A stretch of 64,000 bases of DNA from Enterococcus durans NBRC 100479 = LMG 10746 (GTDB lineage Bacteria > Bacillota > Bacilli > Lactobacillales > Enterococcaceae). The stretch is from positions 1 to 64,000 of the forward strand of contig NZ_BCQB01000002.1 in the NCBI RefSeq assembly GCF_001544215.1. Reading direction: 5' to 3'. Positions 25,401-34,342 of this stretch are shown one piece after another. Below the pieces are notes generated by a model. The model worked only from the letters and a program-made list of their open reading frames with translations, had not been told where the DNA came from and did no database searches. Within the stretch, counting starts at the first letter, position 1. The number at the start of each line of letters is the position of its first letter. The position numbers and the translations under genes were made by a program.

Positions 25401-25921
25401 TCATCATGAGCGACACGCATCCCACGTCCGCCACCACCTAGAGCTGCTTTGATCATGATTGGATAACCATAGCGTTCGCCAAAATCTAGTGCTTCTTCTA
25501 CACTCGCAATCGGGCCATCTGTTCCAGGAATTGATGCGATCCCAGCTTCGATTGCTGCTGCTTTTGCTTTGATTTTATCTCCAAAAATATCAAGATGATG
25601 TAAATCGGGACCGACAAAAGTGATCCCCTCTTCTTTACAACGTTGTGCAAAACCTAAATTTTCAGATAGTAATCCATATCCTGGATGAATAGCATCTGCT
25701 CCGCATTGTTTTGCAATCGAGATGATCCCTTCAATATCTAAATACGCATCGATCGGTTTTTTCCCTTGTCCAATCAAATATGCTTCATCTGCTTTGAACC
25801 GGTGCACTGAATACTCATCTTCTTCAGCGTAGATACCAACAGTTTTAATTCCTAATTCTGTGCAAGCACGGAACACACGTACCGCAATCTCTCCTCTGTT
25901 AGCAACTAAAACTTTTTCCAT
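22493..25921 (-). CDS. pyc: pyruvate carboxylase
   Basis: Biotin enzyme that makes oxaloacetate from pyruvate, bicarbonate and ATP; it feeds aspartate synthesis in bacteria with an incomplete TCA cycle. The 1142-aa chain contains the biotin carboxylase domain (about 1-450; GGGGRGMRVAH near 162), the carboxyltransferase TIM barrel (about 530-800; TFRDAHQSLLATR) and the C-terminal biotinyl domain with EAMKMETA, the biotin lysine being Lys1106. Full length. It follows ftsW, as ftsW-pyc (ylaO-pycA) do in Bacillus. Confidence 0.98.
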   Translation of the reverse strand: MEKVLVANRGEIAVRVFRACTELGIKTVGIYAEEDEYSVHRFKADEAYLIGQGKKPIDAYLDIEGIISIAKQCGADAIHPGYGLLSENLGFAQRCKEEGITFVGPDLHHLDIFGDKIKAKAAAIEAGIASIPGTDGPIASVEEALDFGERYGYPIMIKAALGGGGRGMRVAHDEKSAREGYERAKSEAKAAFGSDEVYVEKYIANPKHIEVQILGDKHGNVIHLFERDCSVQRRHQKVVEVAPCVSMNEEQRQRICEAAVQLMKHVGYVNAGTVEFLVEGDDFYFIEVNPRVQVEHTITEMITDVDIVTTQLLIAQGKDLHKEIGLPEQSGIKLNGSAIQCRITTEDPLNHFLPDTGKIDTYRSPGGFGVRLDVGNAYSGYVVTPYFDSLLVKVCTHAADFDTAIQKMTRCLKEFRIRGVKTNIPFMLNVISHPVFQSGNAKTTFIDNIKELFEFPRLRDRGNKTMKYIGEITVNGFPGIKKGEKPFYDKPRLPKKLITRDEYLTAKNVLDNEGADGLVQWIKNQENLLLTDTTFRDAHQSLLATRVRTKDFKEVARLTGEGLPELFSSEMWGGATFDVAYRFLNEDPWQRLRKIRSLMPNTLLQMLFRGSNAVGYSNYPDNVLVEFVKEAAAQGIDVFRIFDSLNWTPQMEKSIQAVRDTGKIAEAAICYTGDINDPSRAKYNVQYYKDMAKELEQLGAHIIAIKDMAGLLKPQAAYRLISELKETTDLPIHLHTHDTSGNGIITYSAATKAGVDIVDVAMSAMSGNTSQPSMSSLYYALVNGPRLPEINIQNAQQLNHYWEDVRMYYKPFENGLNAPETEVYMHEMPGGQYSNLQQQAKAVGLGHKWDEIKQMYHTVNLMFGDIVKVTPSSKVVGDMALFMVQNDLTEDDIYEKGDTLSFPESVVTFFQGELGQPVGGFPEKLQKIILKGRPAIDVRPGALAEPVDFEQVKNELAEKIGYEPKNEEVLSYLMYPQVFLDYQKAYNQFGDVTLLDTPTFFQGIRLGETVNVQIERGKILIIRLDEIGEPDIEGNRVLFFNLNGQRREILIKDTSIISSVQTRLKAEPTNREQIGATMSGSVLEVLVKKGDKVKKGDTLMITEAMKMETAIEARFDGEIAHIYVANGDSIASGDLLIEVTEK

Positions 25922-25942
25922 CGAACCACTCCTACATCTTTT

Positions 25943-27109
25943 TTAGTATAAACCTAAGCTTTTTCTTTTCTCATCTGCACTGATATTCAATACAAAACCA
26001 ATACAGATCGAGAGCATCAAGAGACTAGAACCGCCCTGACTCAAAAATGGGAAAGTAATACCTGTCAATGGGATAACACCAGTGATCCCTCCAAGGTTTA
26101 CGAACACTTGAACTAAGAACATTGCTCCGATCCCGATACACAATAATGAATTGAATGGATCTTTTGAACGCGTCCCTACTAAAATGATCCGAGTGATCAT
26201 AAAGAATAGTAGAGCAAGGATCAGGATCCCCATGATAACACCTAGTTCTTCTACTACGATCGCGTAGATGAAATCGGTTTGTGCTTCTTGTAAGAAGCCT
26301 TTTTTCTGGATACTATTCCCTAATCCTCGGCCAAATAGACCACCGTTGAACATCGCATAATAGCCGTTGACCATTTGGTGCCCTCTATTGAGTTCATCGG
26401 AAAAAGGATTCTGAAAAATAGCAAAACGATTATAGATATATTGCAATCGTTCAGGAAGAAATTTCCCGTGAGTGATATTGACTAGCCAGATAGTAAACAC
26501 ACTTAAACCAACTCCGCCAAATCCAACGATTAATGTATATACATAGTTGATACCACTTGCTAAAAGCAAAACCAACGTAATCAAAAAGATGACAGTTGCG
26601 TTCCCAAAATCGGGCAAGATTGCAACGATAGCCGTCAATACCAATACCAAAGCAAGAGGTCGTTTGACCGTGCCGATAAAATCTTTTTGGATGCTGTATT
26701 GTCGTTTGGAAAGAGTCCAAGACAAATACCAGATTGCGATGATCTTTAAATACTCTGCAGGTTGGATCGTAAATCCAGCGATCTGAATCCATCCTTTTGC
26801 ACCATTGATCTCTTTACCAAAAAATAAAACGATCAAAAGTAAAATCGTCAGCACAGCGATTGCTGCCATGATCAACCGCTGATTCTTCAAAACATCGGTT
26901 TTCATTTTGTAAAGCAGCCCGATTACAATTAGACTCAGGACCCAAAAATTACTTTGATTAAAAAATGATGCGGAAGGGCTTGTCCCGTTTTCCATTAATA
27001 AATATGATGACGAACTATAGACCATGATCAATCCCAATACACATAGAATCAAATATGGGATCAATATGCTATAGTCTAATAAATGCCTTTTTTTAACTTT
27101 CTTAGGCAA
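25943..27109 (-). CDS. ftsW: FtsW, septal peptidoglycan polymerase (SEDS family)
   Basis: SEDS glycosyltransferase that polymerises lipid II at the septum together with a class B PBP. The 388-aa protein has about ten membrane helices, GLIMVYSSSSYLL near residue 22, the catalytic-loop area with NGAKGWIQIAGFTIQPAE, and the C-terminal PLTGITFPFLSQGGSS signature. The ylaN-ftsW-pyc arrangement identifies it as the ylaO-type FtsW rather than RodA. Three bases separate it from ylaN, so they are co-transcribed. Confidence 0.93.
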   Translation of the reverse strand: MPKKVKKRHLLDYSILIPYLILCVLGLIMVYSSSSYLLMENGTSPSASFFNQSNFWVLSLIVIGLLYKMKTDVLKNQRLIMAAIAVLTILLLIVLFFGKEINGAKGWIQIAGFTIQPAEYLKIIAIWYLSWTLSKRQYSIQKDFIGTVKRPLALVLVLTAIVAILPDFGNATVIFLITLVLLLASGINYVYTLIVGFGGVGLSVFTIWLVNITHGKFLPERLQYIYNRFAIFQNPFSDELNRGHQMVNGYYAMFNGGLFGRGLGNSIQKKGFLQEAQTDFIYAIVVEELGVIMGILILALLFFMITRIILVGTRSKDPFNSLLCIGIGAMFLVQVFVNLGGITGVIPLTGITFPFLSQGGSSLLMLSICIGFVLNISADEKRKSLGLY

Positions 27110-27111
27110 GT

Positions 27112-27414
27112 TTACTCCTCCTTGCCAATTTCTTTTTTATCATAATTTTCTTGGTAAACTTCACTATATAAATGGTTCAGTTCACGCTCTAATTCACTCA
27201 GCAATAGCTGACCTTCTGTTTTTTCGACTATCCCCACACGTATCGCAAAATTGACTTGTTGTGAGAATCCATACATTTGCGTATCCACTACTTCTTCAAA
27301 AGCTTTACATTGCGAGATACATAAGCTGTTTTTTTGATTTTTGATCAAGCGTTTGATCCGTTCAGCTTCATCTTTCAATACTTGGACTGCAAATTCATTT
27401 GACAGAGAATCCAT
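27112..27414 (-). CDS. ylaN: YlaN family protein (UPF0358)
   Basis: A 100-aa helical protein, MDSLSNEFAVQVLKDEAERI at its start and CKAFEEVVDTQMYGFS in the middle, both typical of YlaN. In Bacillus and Staphylococcus YlaN has been reported to bind iron and interact with Fur and to be needed under iron limitation; this is family knowledge. Family length, extended by a short acidic/basic tail. First gene of the ylaN-ftsW-pyc run, with an extended -10 promoter in front. Confidence 0.93.
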   Translation of the reverse strand: MDSLSNEFAVQVLKDEAERIKRLIKNQKNSLCISQCKAFEEVVDTQMYGFSQQVNFAIRVGIVEKTEGQLLLSELERELNHLYSEVYQENYDKKEIGKEE

Positions 27415-27443
27415 CTACGCCTACCCCCATTCTAAGTTTATTT

Positions 27444-27449
27444 ATTATA
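27444..27449 (-). promoter_or_regulatory. extended -10 promoter of the ylaN operon
   Basis: On the minus strand ATGTTATAAT is a TGN-extended TATAAT, about 30 bases before the ylaN start; the -35 is weak. Confidence 0.55.
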
Positions 27450-27468
27450 ACATACTTAAAAATCCAAC

Positions 27469-27511
27469 GGGGAAAAATCACGGTTTTCGTAAGGTGATTT
27501 TCCCTTTTTTT
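27469..27511. terminator. hairpin between recQ and ylaN, probable recQ terminator
   Basis: GGGAAAAATCAC and GTGATTTTCCC (27494-27504) form a stem followed by seven T on the plus strand; on the minus strand, the direction of recQ, it is followed by CGTTGGATTTTT. The U-run is better on the plus strand, so it may work both ways. Confidence 0.6.
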
Positions 27512-27542
27512 ATCCTTTTGTTTTGCACGATGGACTCACTTT

Positions 27543-29306
27543 TCATTTTTCGCTTTGTGCTTCTTTGATAACGGCTAGGAATGCTTCTCCGTATTTATCT
27601 AATTTACTTTGACCGACACCTTTTATTTGCAGAAATGCCAGTCGGTTTTGTGGTCTTTGTTGGCTCATTTCCTTTAACGTCGAATCAGAAAAAACGACAT
27701 ATGGTGGAACACCAGCTTCAGAAGCTAAGTCTGTTCGCAGTTCTCGTAATGCTTCAAACAGACTGTCTGCAGCTTCATCTGAAAGTTGAACTACTTTCTT
27801 TGGTTCTTTCTTAAATACTTGTTTTTTTCCAGTAAGAACAGCGATACCTGACTCTGTGACCTTCAAAACGGGGTACTCTCCACTCACAGAGAGCAAGTAA
27901 CCACCAGAGATAAGGAATTCGATCAGCTGCAAGATATCTTTTTGCGCGTATTTCTTTAATAAACCGTACGTAGAAAGTCGATCAAATCCGAAGTTTTTCA
28001 CTTTTTGCTCCTTCGATCCAGCTAACACTTTCATCAACATCTGCTTCCCATAGTTTTCGCCCATTCGTTTGATACAGGATAAAACCATCTGTGTTTCCTT
28101 CGTAACATCGATCAACTCTCGATCATCTAAACAGTTACCGCAACGCTCGCAAGGTACACCATCTTCTCCAAAATAAGCTAAGATATATTGCTGCAAACAA
28201 TCCTCAATGTAGACATACTCGGTCATAGCTTTTAATTTTTCATATTCTTTTTGCTTTTGAGAATCTTCCCGTTGTGATTGCTGGATAAAAAATTTCTGGA
28301 TCTGGATATCTTGCGGTGCAAATAACAAGATAGCATCACTTAGAAGACCATCTCTTCCCGCTCTACCTGCTTCTTGATAATACGCCTCCAAAGAACCTGG
28401 TATTTGATAATGGACGACAAAGCGGATATTGCTTTTATTGATCCCCATTCCAAAAGCATTGGTAGCCACCAATAACTCTACGCGGTCGTACAGAAAAGCT
28501 TCTTGCATTTCCGTTCGTTCCCGTTCACTCATGCCACCATGATACCTACCAGCATTGAAACCAAACTTTTTTAATAAATGATAGATACGGTCAACTTCTT
28601 TGCGTGTTGCTGCATAGATGATGCCGGATTGTTTCTGATTCATACGCAGATATTCGACCAAATATTGTTCTTTTTTTTGATCCTTGATTACTTGCAACCG
28701 TAGATTTTCGCGAGCAAACCCGGTTTGGATATGATTTTTGATTGGAATCTTTAAAAGTCTTTTGATATCTTCGGCTACAGCTATCGTTGCAGTTGCTGTT
28801 AATGCAACAATGATTGGCCGTTGGATCAACTCATTCAACTTTTCTGCCATTTGAAGGTAACTTGGACGGAAATCATGCCCCCATTGGGAAATACAATGTG
28901 CTTCATCAATGGCAAGCAGTTGGACATTCCAATGTTGCATCGAACGAATGAAATCTGGCATGATAAAGCGTTCAGGTGCAACATAGAGCAACTGGATCTC
29001 CCTCTGTTCAAGTTCTTGGAAACGTCTTGCTGTTTCATAGCCATTCAACGAACTATTGATAAATGTTGCAGCTATCCCTAACTGGTTAGCCGCATCTACT
29101 TGATCTTTCATGAGGGATATCAAGGGTGAAACGACGATCGTCAAACCATCTAGCATCAACGCTGGCAACTGATAGCACACCGATTTCCCACTTCCTGTCG
29201 GCATGATACCCAGCACATCTTCATGTTCCATCACTTTTTGAATGATTTCCCTTTGCCCTGGGCGAAATTCGTCATAGCCAAAATATTTTTTTAGTAATTC
29301 GTTCAT
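27543..29306 (-). CDS. recQ: ATP-dependent DNA helicase RecQ
   Basis: 3'-5' DNA helicase for recombination repair and stalled forks. The 587-aa chain shows the Walker A MPTGSGKSVCYQLPA, the box AIDEAHCISQWGHDFRP, motif VI QEAGRAGRDG, a zinc-binding RQC region with CERCGNCLDD (about 389) and a C-terminal HRDC domain (about 510-587). All domains are present. It is transcribed leftward alone, with 700 bp of gene-free DNA upstream. Confidence 0.95.
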   Translation of the reverse strand: MNELLKKYFGYDEFRPGQREIIQKVMEHEDVLGIMPTGSGKSVCYQLPALMLDGLTIVVSPLISLMKDQVDAANQLGIAATFINSSLNGYETARRFQELEQREIQLLYVAPERFIMPDFIRSMQHWNVQLLAIDEAHCISQWGHDFRPSYLQMAEKLNELIQRPIIVALTATATIAVAEDIKRLLKIPIKNHIQTGFARENLRLQVIKDQKKEQYLVEYLRMNQKQSGIIYAATRKEVDRIYHLLKKFGFNAGRYHGGMSERERTEMQEAFLYDRVELLVATNAFGMGINKSNIRFVVHYQIPGSLEAYYQEAGRAGRDGLLSDAILLFAPQDIQIQKFFIQQSQREDSQKQKEYEKLKAMTEYVYIEDCLQQYILAYFGEDGVPCERCGNCLDDRELIDVTKETQMVLSCIKRMGENYGKQMLMKVLAGSKEQKVKNFGFDRLSTYGLLKKYAQKDILQLIEFLISGGYLLSVSGEYPVLKVTESGIAVLTGKKQVFKKEPKKVVQLSDEAADSLFEALRELRTDLASEAGVPPYVVFSDSTLKEMSQQRPQNRLAFLQIKGVGQSKLDKYGEAFLAVIKEAQSEK

Positions 29307-29956
29307 CTTATCCCTACTTTATACATATTTTAAGAAAATGATGGCAATATTTCATTCATTTAAATAGATTACGCAAGAACTATTTTACTTCTCGTTGTCA
29401 CTCAGAACAACCCTTTTATCCGTGAAACAAAATGCATTTATGAAACATCAGAGAGCTTATTTTGAGTTTTTAAAAAGTCTTTTAATAGACTTTTTCCGTT
29501 ATTTCGTGTGTTTTTCTCTATTTCTAAATCTACTTCTCCACAGAAATAGCTGAGCATAATCACCACAATCGAATTTTTAGAATAAACTATTTTCTTTCCA
29601 TGCTAGGGGACACATTAGCTGAAACGCGCACTTCATCACGCCCTTTGATTTTTGCAGCCTCTTTGTAAAATAGCATAGCTAAAGGCTTTTTATCCTACTT
29701 AGTCGGCAGTGATAGCAGCAATTACACACTTGTTATCTTAAGCATACCAAAAATATTTTTTATAGATAAATAACACTTAACCTGATGTACTAGATCACTC
29801 CATGCTACGAACTTTTTATATTTGAACAACATTACTAGAGAATCAGCTATTTTCAGCTATGTACAAAACCAACTAGATTTATTGGTCTCGATTGTAGTTG
29901 TACTTTTATAGTATCGCCTAAAGAATCATTTTCTTTCAGTACTGTGACTGACAAAC
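29307..29956. other. 650-bp gene-free region upstream of recQ
   Basis: No complete gene. It holds a symmetrical hairpin AAAAAGTCT/AGACTTTTT (29472-29495) and, on the minus strand around 29606-29710, a short frame ending at a TAG that reads LAMLFYKEAAKIKGRDEVRV. This faintly resembles the AK-x-x-GRD tail of GGDEF domains and may be a relic. The recQ promoter must lie here but is not clear. Confidence 0.35.
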
Positions 29957-29986
29957 TAAAAAAGGAGGGGATTTTATCCCCTCCTT
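29957..29986 (-). terminator. terminator of typA
   Basis: AAGGAGGGGAT (29962-29972) and ATCCCCTCCTT (29976-29986), followed on the minus strand by TTTTTT, 21 bases after the typA stop. Confidence 0.9.
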
Positions 29987-30006
29987 CTATGATGCTTGAT
30001 CACGCA

Positions 30007-31836
30007 TTATTTTTTCTTTTTAGACGCTTTTTCACGAACATTTTTGTTCAAGATTTGTTTTCTTAAACGAATGCTTTCTGGTGTTACTTCACAATATTCA
30101 TCATCATTCAAGAATTCTAATGATTCTTCTAATGTTAATTGTTTTGGTTTTTTGATGACAGATGTTTGGTCTTTCGTAGCAGAACGTACGTTAGTCATTT
30201 GTTTTGCTTTTGTAATGTTGACAGTCAAGTCATTTTCACGGCTGTTTTCGCCAATGATCATTCCTTCGTATACTTCTGTACCTGGTTCAATAAAGACTGT
30301 TCCACGTTCTTCAATACTCATGATGGAATAAGTTGTTGCTTTCCCTGCATCGATCGAAACAAGAGCACCTTGGTGGCGTCCACCGATTTGTCCTGGTAAC
30401 ATTGGTAAATATTGATCGAAGGTATGGTTCATGATTCCATATCCGCGTGTCATAGAAAGGAATTCAGTAGAATAACCGATCAAGCCACGTGCTGGTGTTA
30501 GGAATGTCAAACGGATCTGACCATTTCCAGTATGGATCATGTCTTGCATTTCGCCTTTACGTAGGCTCAATGATTCGATTACACTACCCATGTATTCTTC
30601 TGGAGTATCGATTTGAACACGTTCAAATGGTTCGCATTTTACACCATCGATGATTTTTTCGATAACTTCTGGACGTGATACTTGTAATTCATAGCCTTCA
30701 CGACGCATATTTTCGATCAAGATCGATAAATGTAGTTCCCCACGACCTGAAACAGTCCAAGCATCTGGAGAGTTTGTTGGTTCAACACGTAGTGAAACGT
30801 CTGTTTGAAGTTCAGCCATCAAGCGTTCTTCAATTTTACGTGCAGTGACGAATTTACCTTCGCGCCCAGCAAATGGTGAATTATTTACTAAGAATGTCAT
30901 TTGTAAAGTTGGTTCATCGATGTGTAAGATCGGTAATGCTTCTTGGTGATCAACAGGTGTAACTGTTTCGCCGACGAAGATATCTTCCATACCCGATACA
31001 GCAATCAAATCTCCAGCTTTTGCTTCTTGGATTTCTAAACGTTTTAGACCGAAGAAACCGAACAATTTCGTTACACGGAATTTTTTAACTGAACCGTCAA
31101 GTTTGATCAAGGCTACTTGGTCCCCTACTTTGATGGTTCCTCTGAAAACACGGCCGATCCCGATACGTCCAACATAGTCATTGTAATCTAACAATGATAC
31201 TTGGAATTGTAAAGGTTCGTCGCTGTTATCTACTGGAGCAGGGATCTTTTCAACGATCGTATCGAAAACTGGTGCCATCGTTGATTCTTGGTCAGCAGGA
31301 TCATCAGACAAGCTTGAAGTTCCATTCAATGCTGAAGCGTAAATAACTGGGAAATCTAATTGATCATCATCAGCACCCAATTCGATGAATAATTCTAGTA
31401 CTTCATCAACAACAAACTCTGGGCGTGCAGATGGTTTGTCGATTTTATTTACAACGACGATCGGTGTAATATGTTGTTCTAATGCTTTTTTCAATACGAA
31501 ACGTGTTTGTGGCATCGTTCCTTCATAAGCATCAACAACTAGAACAACGCCGTCTACCATTTTCATAATACGTTCAACTTCGCCACCGAAGTCCGCGTGT
31601 CCAGGGGTATCCATGATATTGATACGGTAGTTTTTATAATCAACCGCTGTATTTTTCGCTAAAATAGTGATTCCACGTTCTTTTTCCAAAGCATTTGAAT
31701 CCATCGCACGTTCTTGTAATTGTGTGTGTGCGTCTAATGTATCGGATTGTTTCAATAATTCATCAACCAATGTTGTTTTTCCGTGATCGACGTGAGCGAT
31801 GATCGCTACGTTACGGATATCGTTTCTATAGTTCAA
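30007..31836 (-). CDS. typA: ribosome-associated GTPase TypA/BipA
   Basis: Translational GTPase of the EF-G-like group, needed for growth at low temperature and for ribosome assembly. The 609-aa product has G1 [10 protein letters not shown] (14-23), the EKERGIT switch, [12 protein letters not shown] and NKIDKP, then domain II and the TypA-specific C-terminal domain (about 480-609) ending in KASKKKK. Complete. Its transcript starts from an extended -10 promoter about 55 bases upstream. Confidence 0.98.
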   Translation of the reverse strand: MNYRNDIRNVAIIAHVDHGKTTLVDELLKQSDTLDAHTQLQERAMDSNALEKERGITILAKNTAVDYKNYRINIMDTPGHADFGGEVERIMKMVDGVVLVVDAYEGTMPQTRFVLKKALEQHITPIVVVNKIDKPSARPEFVVDEVLELFIELGADDDQLDFPVIYASALNGTSSLSDDPADQESTMAPVFDTIVEKIPAPVDNSDEPLQFQVSLLDYNDYVGRIGIGRVFRGTIKVGDQVALIKLDGSVKKFRVTKLFGFFGLKRLEIQEAKAGDLIAVSGMEDIFVGETVTPVDHQEALPILHIDEPTLQMTFLVNNSPFAGREGKFVTARKIEERLMAELQTDVSLRVEPTNSPDAWTVSGRGELHLSILIENMRREGYELQVSRPEVIEKIIDGVKCEPFERVQIDTPEEYMGSVIESLSLRKGEMQDMIHTGNGQIRLTFLTPARGLIGYSTEFLSMTRGYGIMNHTFDQYLPMLPGQIGGRHQGALVSIDAGKATTYSIMSIEERGTVFIEPGTEVYEGMIIGENSRENDLTVNITKAKQMTNVRSATKDQTSVIKKPKQLTLEESLEFLNDDEYCEVTPESIRLRKQILNKNVREKASKKKK

Positions 31837-31890
31837 TGTAACTAACTCCTTCTCGGTTCTTTATGACAGTGCAATTTTACTCGACTGTTT

Positions 31891-31896
31891 ATTATA
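31891..31896 (-). promoter_or_regulatory. extended -10 promoter of typA
   Basis: TGCTATAAT on the minus strand, about 55 bases before the typA start. A palindrome CGAGAAAATTAATATTCTCG lies just upstream (31939-31958) and might be an operator or the end of the previous gene. Confidence 0.6.
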
Positions 31897-31987
31897 GCAA
31901 ATTTTTTTCATGAAATATAGTAAAATGTTTTCATTTTTTCGAGAAAATTAATATTCTCGCCATTTTTCTCTTAAACTTACGGTTTTT

Positions 31988-32770
31988 TTATGATTTTGAG
32001 GATTGTGAATCGTTTATCAATCGTCGCATTTCTTCATAAGCCTTCTCTGTCCCAGCGAGATAATATTCACGTCCTGCGAATTTTAATTTATCACCTAGTA
32101 TGCCACTGTACTTCATTCCGAACTCTTCTAGTAAGATATTCCCCGCTGCATAGTCCCAAGGGCTTAGATTAGAGATATAGCCAATATGATGCCCTTTTAG
32201 CATCGCAATCAATTCTAGACCAGCACATCCATAAAGGCGGGCTCCCATACTTTTTTCTGCAATCGTTCGGACATTGAATCTGTTATGACTAAACAAATAA
32301 CCATTTACTCCTAATAATCCTTGAGATAATCCACTGTTGGGCGGCTTTGGCAATGCTTCTTCGTTTTTATACACTCCTATTCCATTACCACCCCAGTAAA
32401 GTTCTTCTTTGACGACATCGTAAATAAACCCTAACTGACCTTTACCATCTTCGTAGACTCCTAACATAATACAAAAGTTCTCACGTTCTACGACAAAATT
32501 AAGTGTGCCATCGATTGGATCAATCACGAAAAGCTGTCCTGTAAAATCGTTTACCTTACTGTATCCATCTTCTTCTGCAAGGATTTTGGCTTCTGGATTG
32601 AATCTGTGGATTTTGTCGATCAAGAAAGCTTGGATTTCACGATCCATGTTAGTGACGAGATCATTTCGACTAGTCTTTTGATCAATCGTCAACTTTTTAT
32701 TTTCAGCATTTTTTATTTTTTCTCCTGCTTCATAAAGCCACTCTTTGATCACACTGATTCGTTTTTCCAT
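31988..32770 (-). CDS. inositol monophosphatase family phosphatase (SuhB-like)
   Basis: Metal-dependent sugar-phosphate phosphatase of 260 aa. The family metal sites are present: LAEEDGYS near residue 70, VIDPIDGTLNFV near 85 and SPWDYAAGNILLEE near 205. The physiological substrate is unknown; Bacillus YktC is the nearest described type, and like it this gene follows a small UPF0223 gene (yktA). Four bases separate the two, so they form one operon. Confidence 0.9.
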   Translation of the reverse strand: MEKRISVIKEWLYEAGEKIKNAENKKLTIDQKTSRNDLVTNMDREIQAFLIDKIHRFNPEAKILAEEDGYSKVNDFTGQLFVIDPIDGTLNFVVERENFCIMLGVYEDGKGQLGFIYDVVKEELYWGGNGIGVYKNEEALPKPPNSGLSQGLLGVNGYLFSHNRFNVRTIAEKSMGARLYGCAGLELIAMLKGHHIGYISNLSPWDYAAGNILLEEFGMKYSGILGDKLKFAGREYYLAGTEKAYEEMRRLINDSQSSKS

Positions 32771-32774
32771 GTCT

Positions 32775-33050
32775 TCACCTGTTTATCTTCAAGATTTTTT
32801 TCGTATTCTTTTTTGCTTCCTGAACCGTTCGATATAAGGAATAGCCAGAAGCTTTCTCAAATTCTCTGCCTAGTCGTTTTTCTTCACCAATCGATTTGAT
32901 CACTGTTTTAAAGTTTTGATAGGTTTTTAGAAACTGATCGTTCGCGATTCCTTTTTCATTTGCAGTTTCTAGGTCCTCCCACATTTTCATGACGATCACC
33001 ATTTCTTCGGTCGTCCAATCAAGGTCTAATGGATATTGATACTCTTGCAT
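32775..33050 (-). CDS. UPF0223 family protein (YktA-like)
   Basis: A 91-aa helical cytoplasmic protein of unknown function; YPLDLDWTTEEMVIVMKMWE at the start and EKASGYSLYRTVQEAKK near the end are family features. TAGGAGAATGAGCG precedes the ATG. A TTGGTT/TACACT pair with an 18-base spacer lies about 50 bases upstream, so it leads the two-gene unit with the phosphatase. Confidence 0.88.
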   Translation of the reverse strand: MQEYQYPLDLDWTTEEMVIVMKMWEDLETANEKGIANDQFLKTYQNFKTVIKSIGEEKRLGREFEKASGYSLYRTVQEAKKNTKKILKINR

Positions 33051-33194
33051 CGCTCATTCTCCTATTCATCATAATCAAAATCAGTGTATCATAGAAAAGA
33101 ACAAGCAACCAACTATTTTTACTTTTTTAGTCTACATAATATAATTATGTAGCACGAAATTAAACCTCCATATTCACTATCCCCGTCATCCTTT

Positions 33195-33364
33195 GAGCGT
33201 GGGAGAAAAAGTAAGAAGCATTTTTGTCACATTTTTTAAAAACAAATAAACGGTGAGAGCAGAAGCAACTCCTTCTTAAATAAGCCGAAATTCACAAAAA
33301 TTTGAAAAGCAATTTTCGTAATTTCTTCTTATTTCTTGGAGTTAAACACTTCTGTCCCCGCCTC
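33195..33364 (-). repeat. 3'-end hairpin-terminator repeat, copy B
   Basis: On the minus strand it begins GAGGCGGGGACAGAAGTG, runs through the same long hairpin as copy A (AACTCC...GGAGTTGCTTCTGCTC) and ends at TTTTTCTCCCACGCTC. It lies after the gene at 33516-34085 and its terminator, in the same orientation. The last stem is partly decayed. Confidence 0.8.
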
Positions 33365-33377
33365 ATTCCAATCACGG

Positions 33378-33412
33378 CAAAAAATCAGGCAATTTAAGTC
33401 ATTGCCTGATTT
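33378..33412 (-). terminator. terminator of the 33.5-kb unknown gene
   Basis: AAATCAGGCAA (33382-33392) and TTGCCTGATTT (33402-33412), followed on the minus strand by TTTTTTG. Confidence 0.85.
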
Positions 33413-33515
33413 CACTCATTTTTTGTTCGCCTCTTGGTGGATTTTTCTTCGTTCATCAATATGTTTTTATTAGGGAGAAGTTGTTGCTCACTTGTAACTA
33501 AAGAACAACCACGAC

Positions 33516-34085
33516 TCATCTATCATTGCCCTGTCTCGCCGGTTTTGTATAAAAATTGATCAGATTGATAGGCTTATCTCTACGTAGATTTTTAAGACAA
33601 GCTTCAAGCGCACGTGCGGCAAAACGCACATTGTCTCTTCTTCTTTCAAAGTTCTTCGTTTCTTCAATAAGGCGGTTGAAACTTGGCGAAACAATTTCAG
33701 CGATGCAATATCCATTTCGATGATAGGCATTGAAGATTGCAGTTTCCGCTTCATCTCGACAGGCAAGATATTTTTTTTTTACTGCTTCTTTTCGCTGTTC
33801 TTCATATTCTGGCAAGAGTACTGGGGCACGTAGAATGTTTTCTCCTTTTCGTTCAACCATTTCTAATAACGAAGGAACAGAAAACTGGAACTTATCAAAA
33901 ATGATTTGTTCAACTTTAGCGTAAACTTCGGGTTCTTTTACAAAGAGATCCGATAAATGACGAAAGAAATTTTCCTCACTTCGAACAAATATCTGCCGTA
34001 TCTTATCACTTTGAGGATGATTTCTAAGATCTCTAGTTGTTGGCTCTACATAAACCTCTTCAGGATTTTTTTCTGGGTTATTCAC
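33516..34085 (-). CDS. hypothetical protein, 189 aa, downstream of the pdh operon
   Basis: A longer frame opens at 34148, but AAAGGAGTGGAG lies eight bases before the GTG at 34085, giving VNNPEKNPEEVYVEPTTRDL. The product is soluble, charged and probably helical, with Arg/Lys-rich stretches (FERRRDNVRF, ACLKNLRRDKP) and a central EEQRKEAVKKKYLACRDEAE helix. No signal peptide and no known motif is recognised. It lies after the lpdA terminator, so its own promoter or read-through must express it, and it has a strong terminator of its own. Confidence 0.65.
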   Translation of the reverse strand: MNNPEKNPEEVYVEPTTRDLRNHPQSDKIRQIFVRSEENFFRHLSDLFVKEPEVYAKVEQIIFDKFQFSVPSLLEMVERKGENILRAPVLLPEYEEQRKEAVKKKYLACRDEAETAIFNAYHRNGYCIAEIVSPSFNRLIEETKNFERRRDNVRFAARALEACLKNLRRDKPINLINFYTKPARQGNDR

Positions 34086-34248
34086 TTTCTCCACTCCTTT
34101 TTTATTCAAGCAATCTATGATTGAAAGCAAAAAACCACGGTTCTCCACTCTTTCTTAAGTTCTAAAGATTTACTCGCTAAGAGAATCTTAACAAATAACC
34201 AGATAGACAGATGTCCCATTTTTTCATATTTGAGAATTAACGTACATA

Positions 34249-34291
34249 CAAAAAGCCAAGTACCTAACTCAATGGAATTAGGTACTTGGCT
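34249..34291 (-). terminator. terminator of the pdh operon
   Basis: AGCCAAGTACCTAA and TTAGGTACTTGGCT (34278-34291) form a 14-bp stem followed by five T on the minus strand. Confidence 0.92.
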
Positions 34292-34342
34292 CGTATTGAT
34301 AATCAATTATCACTCAATGATAGAGAGAGTTCTCTTTAATCT

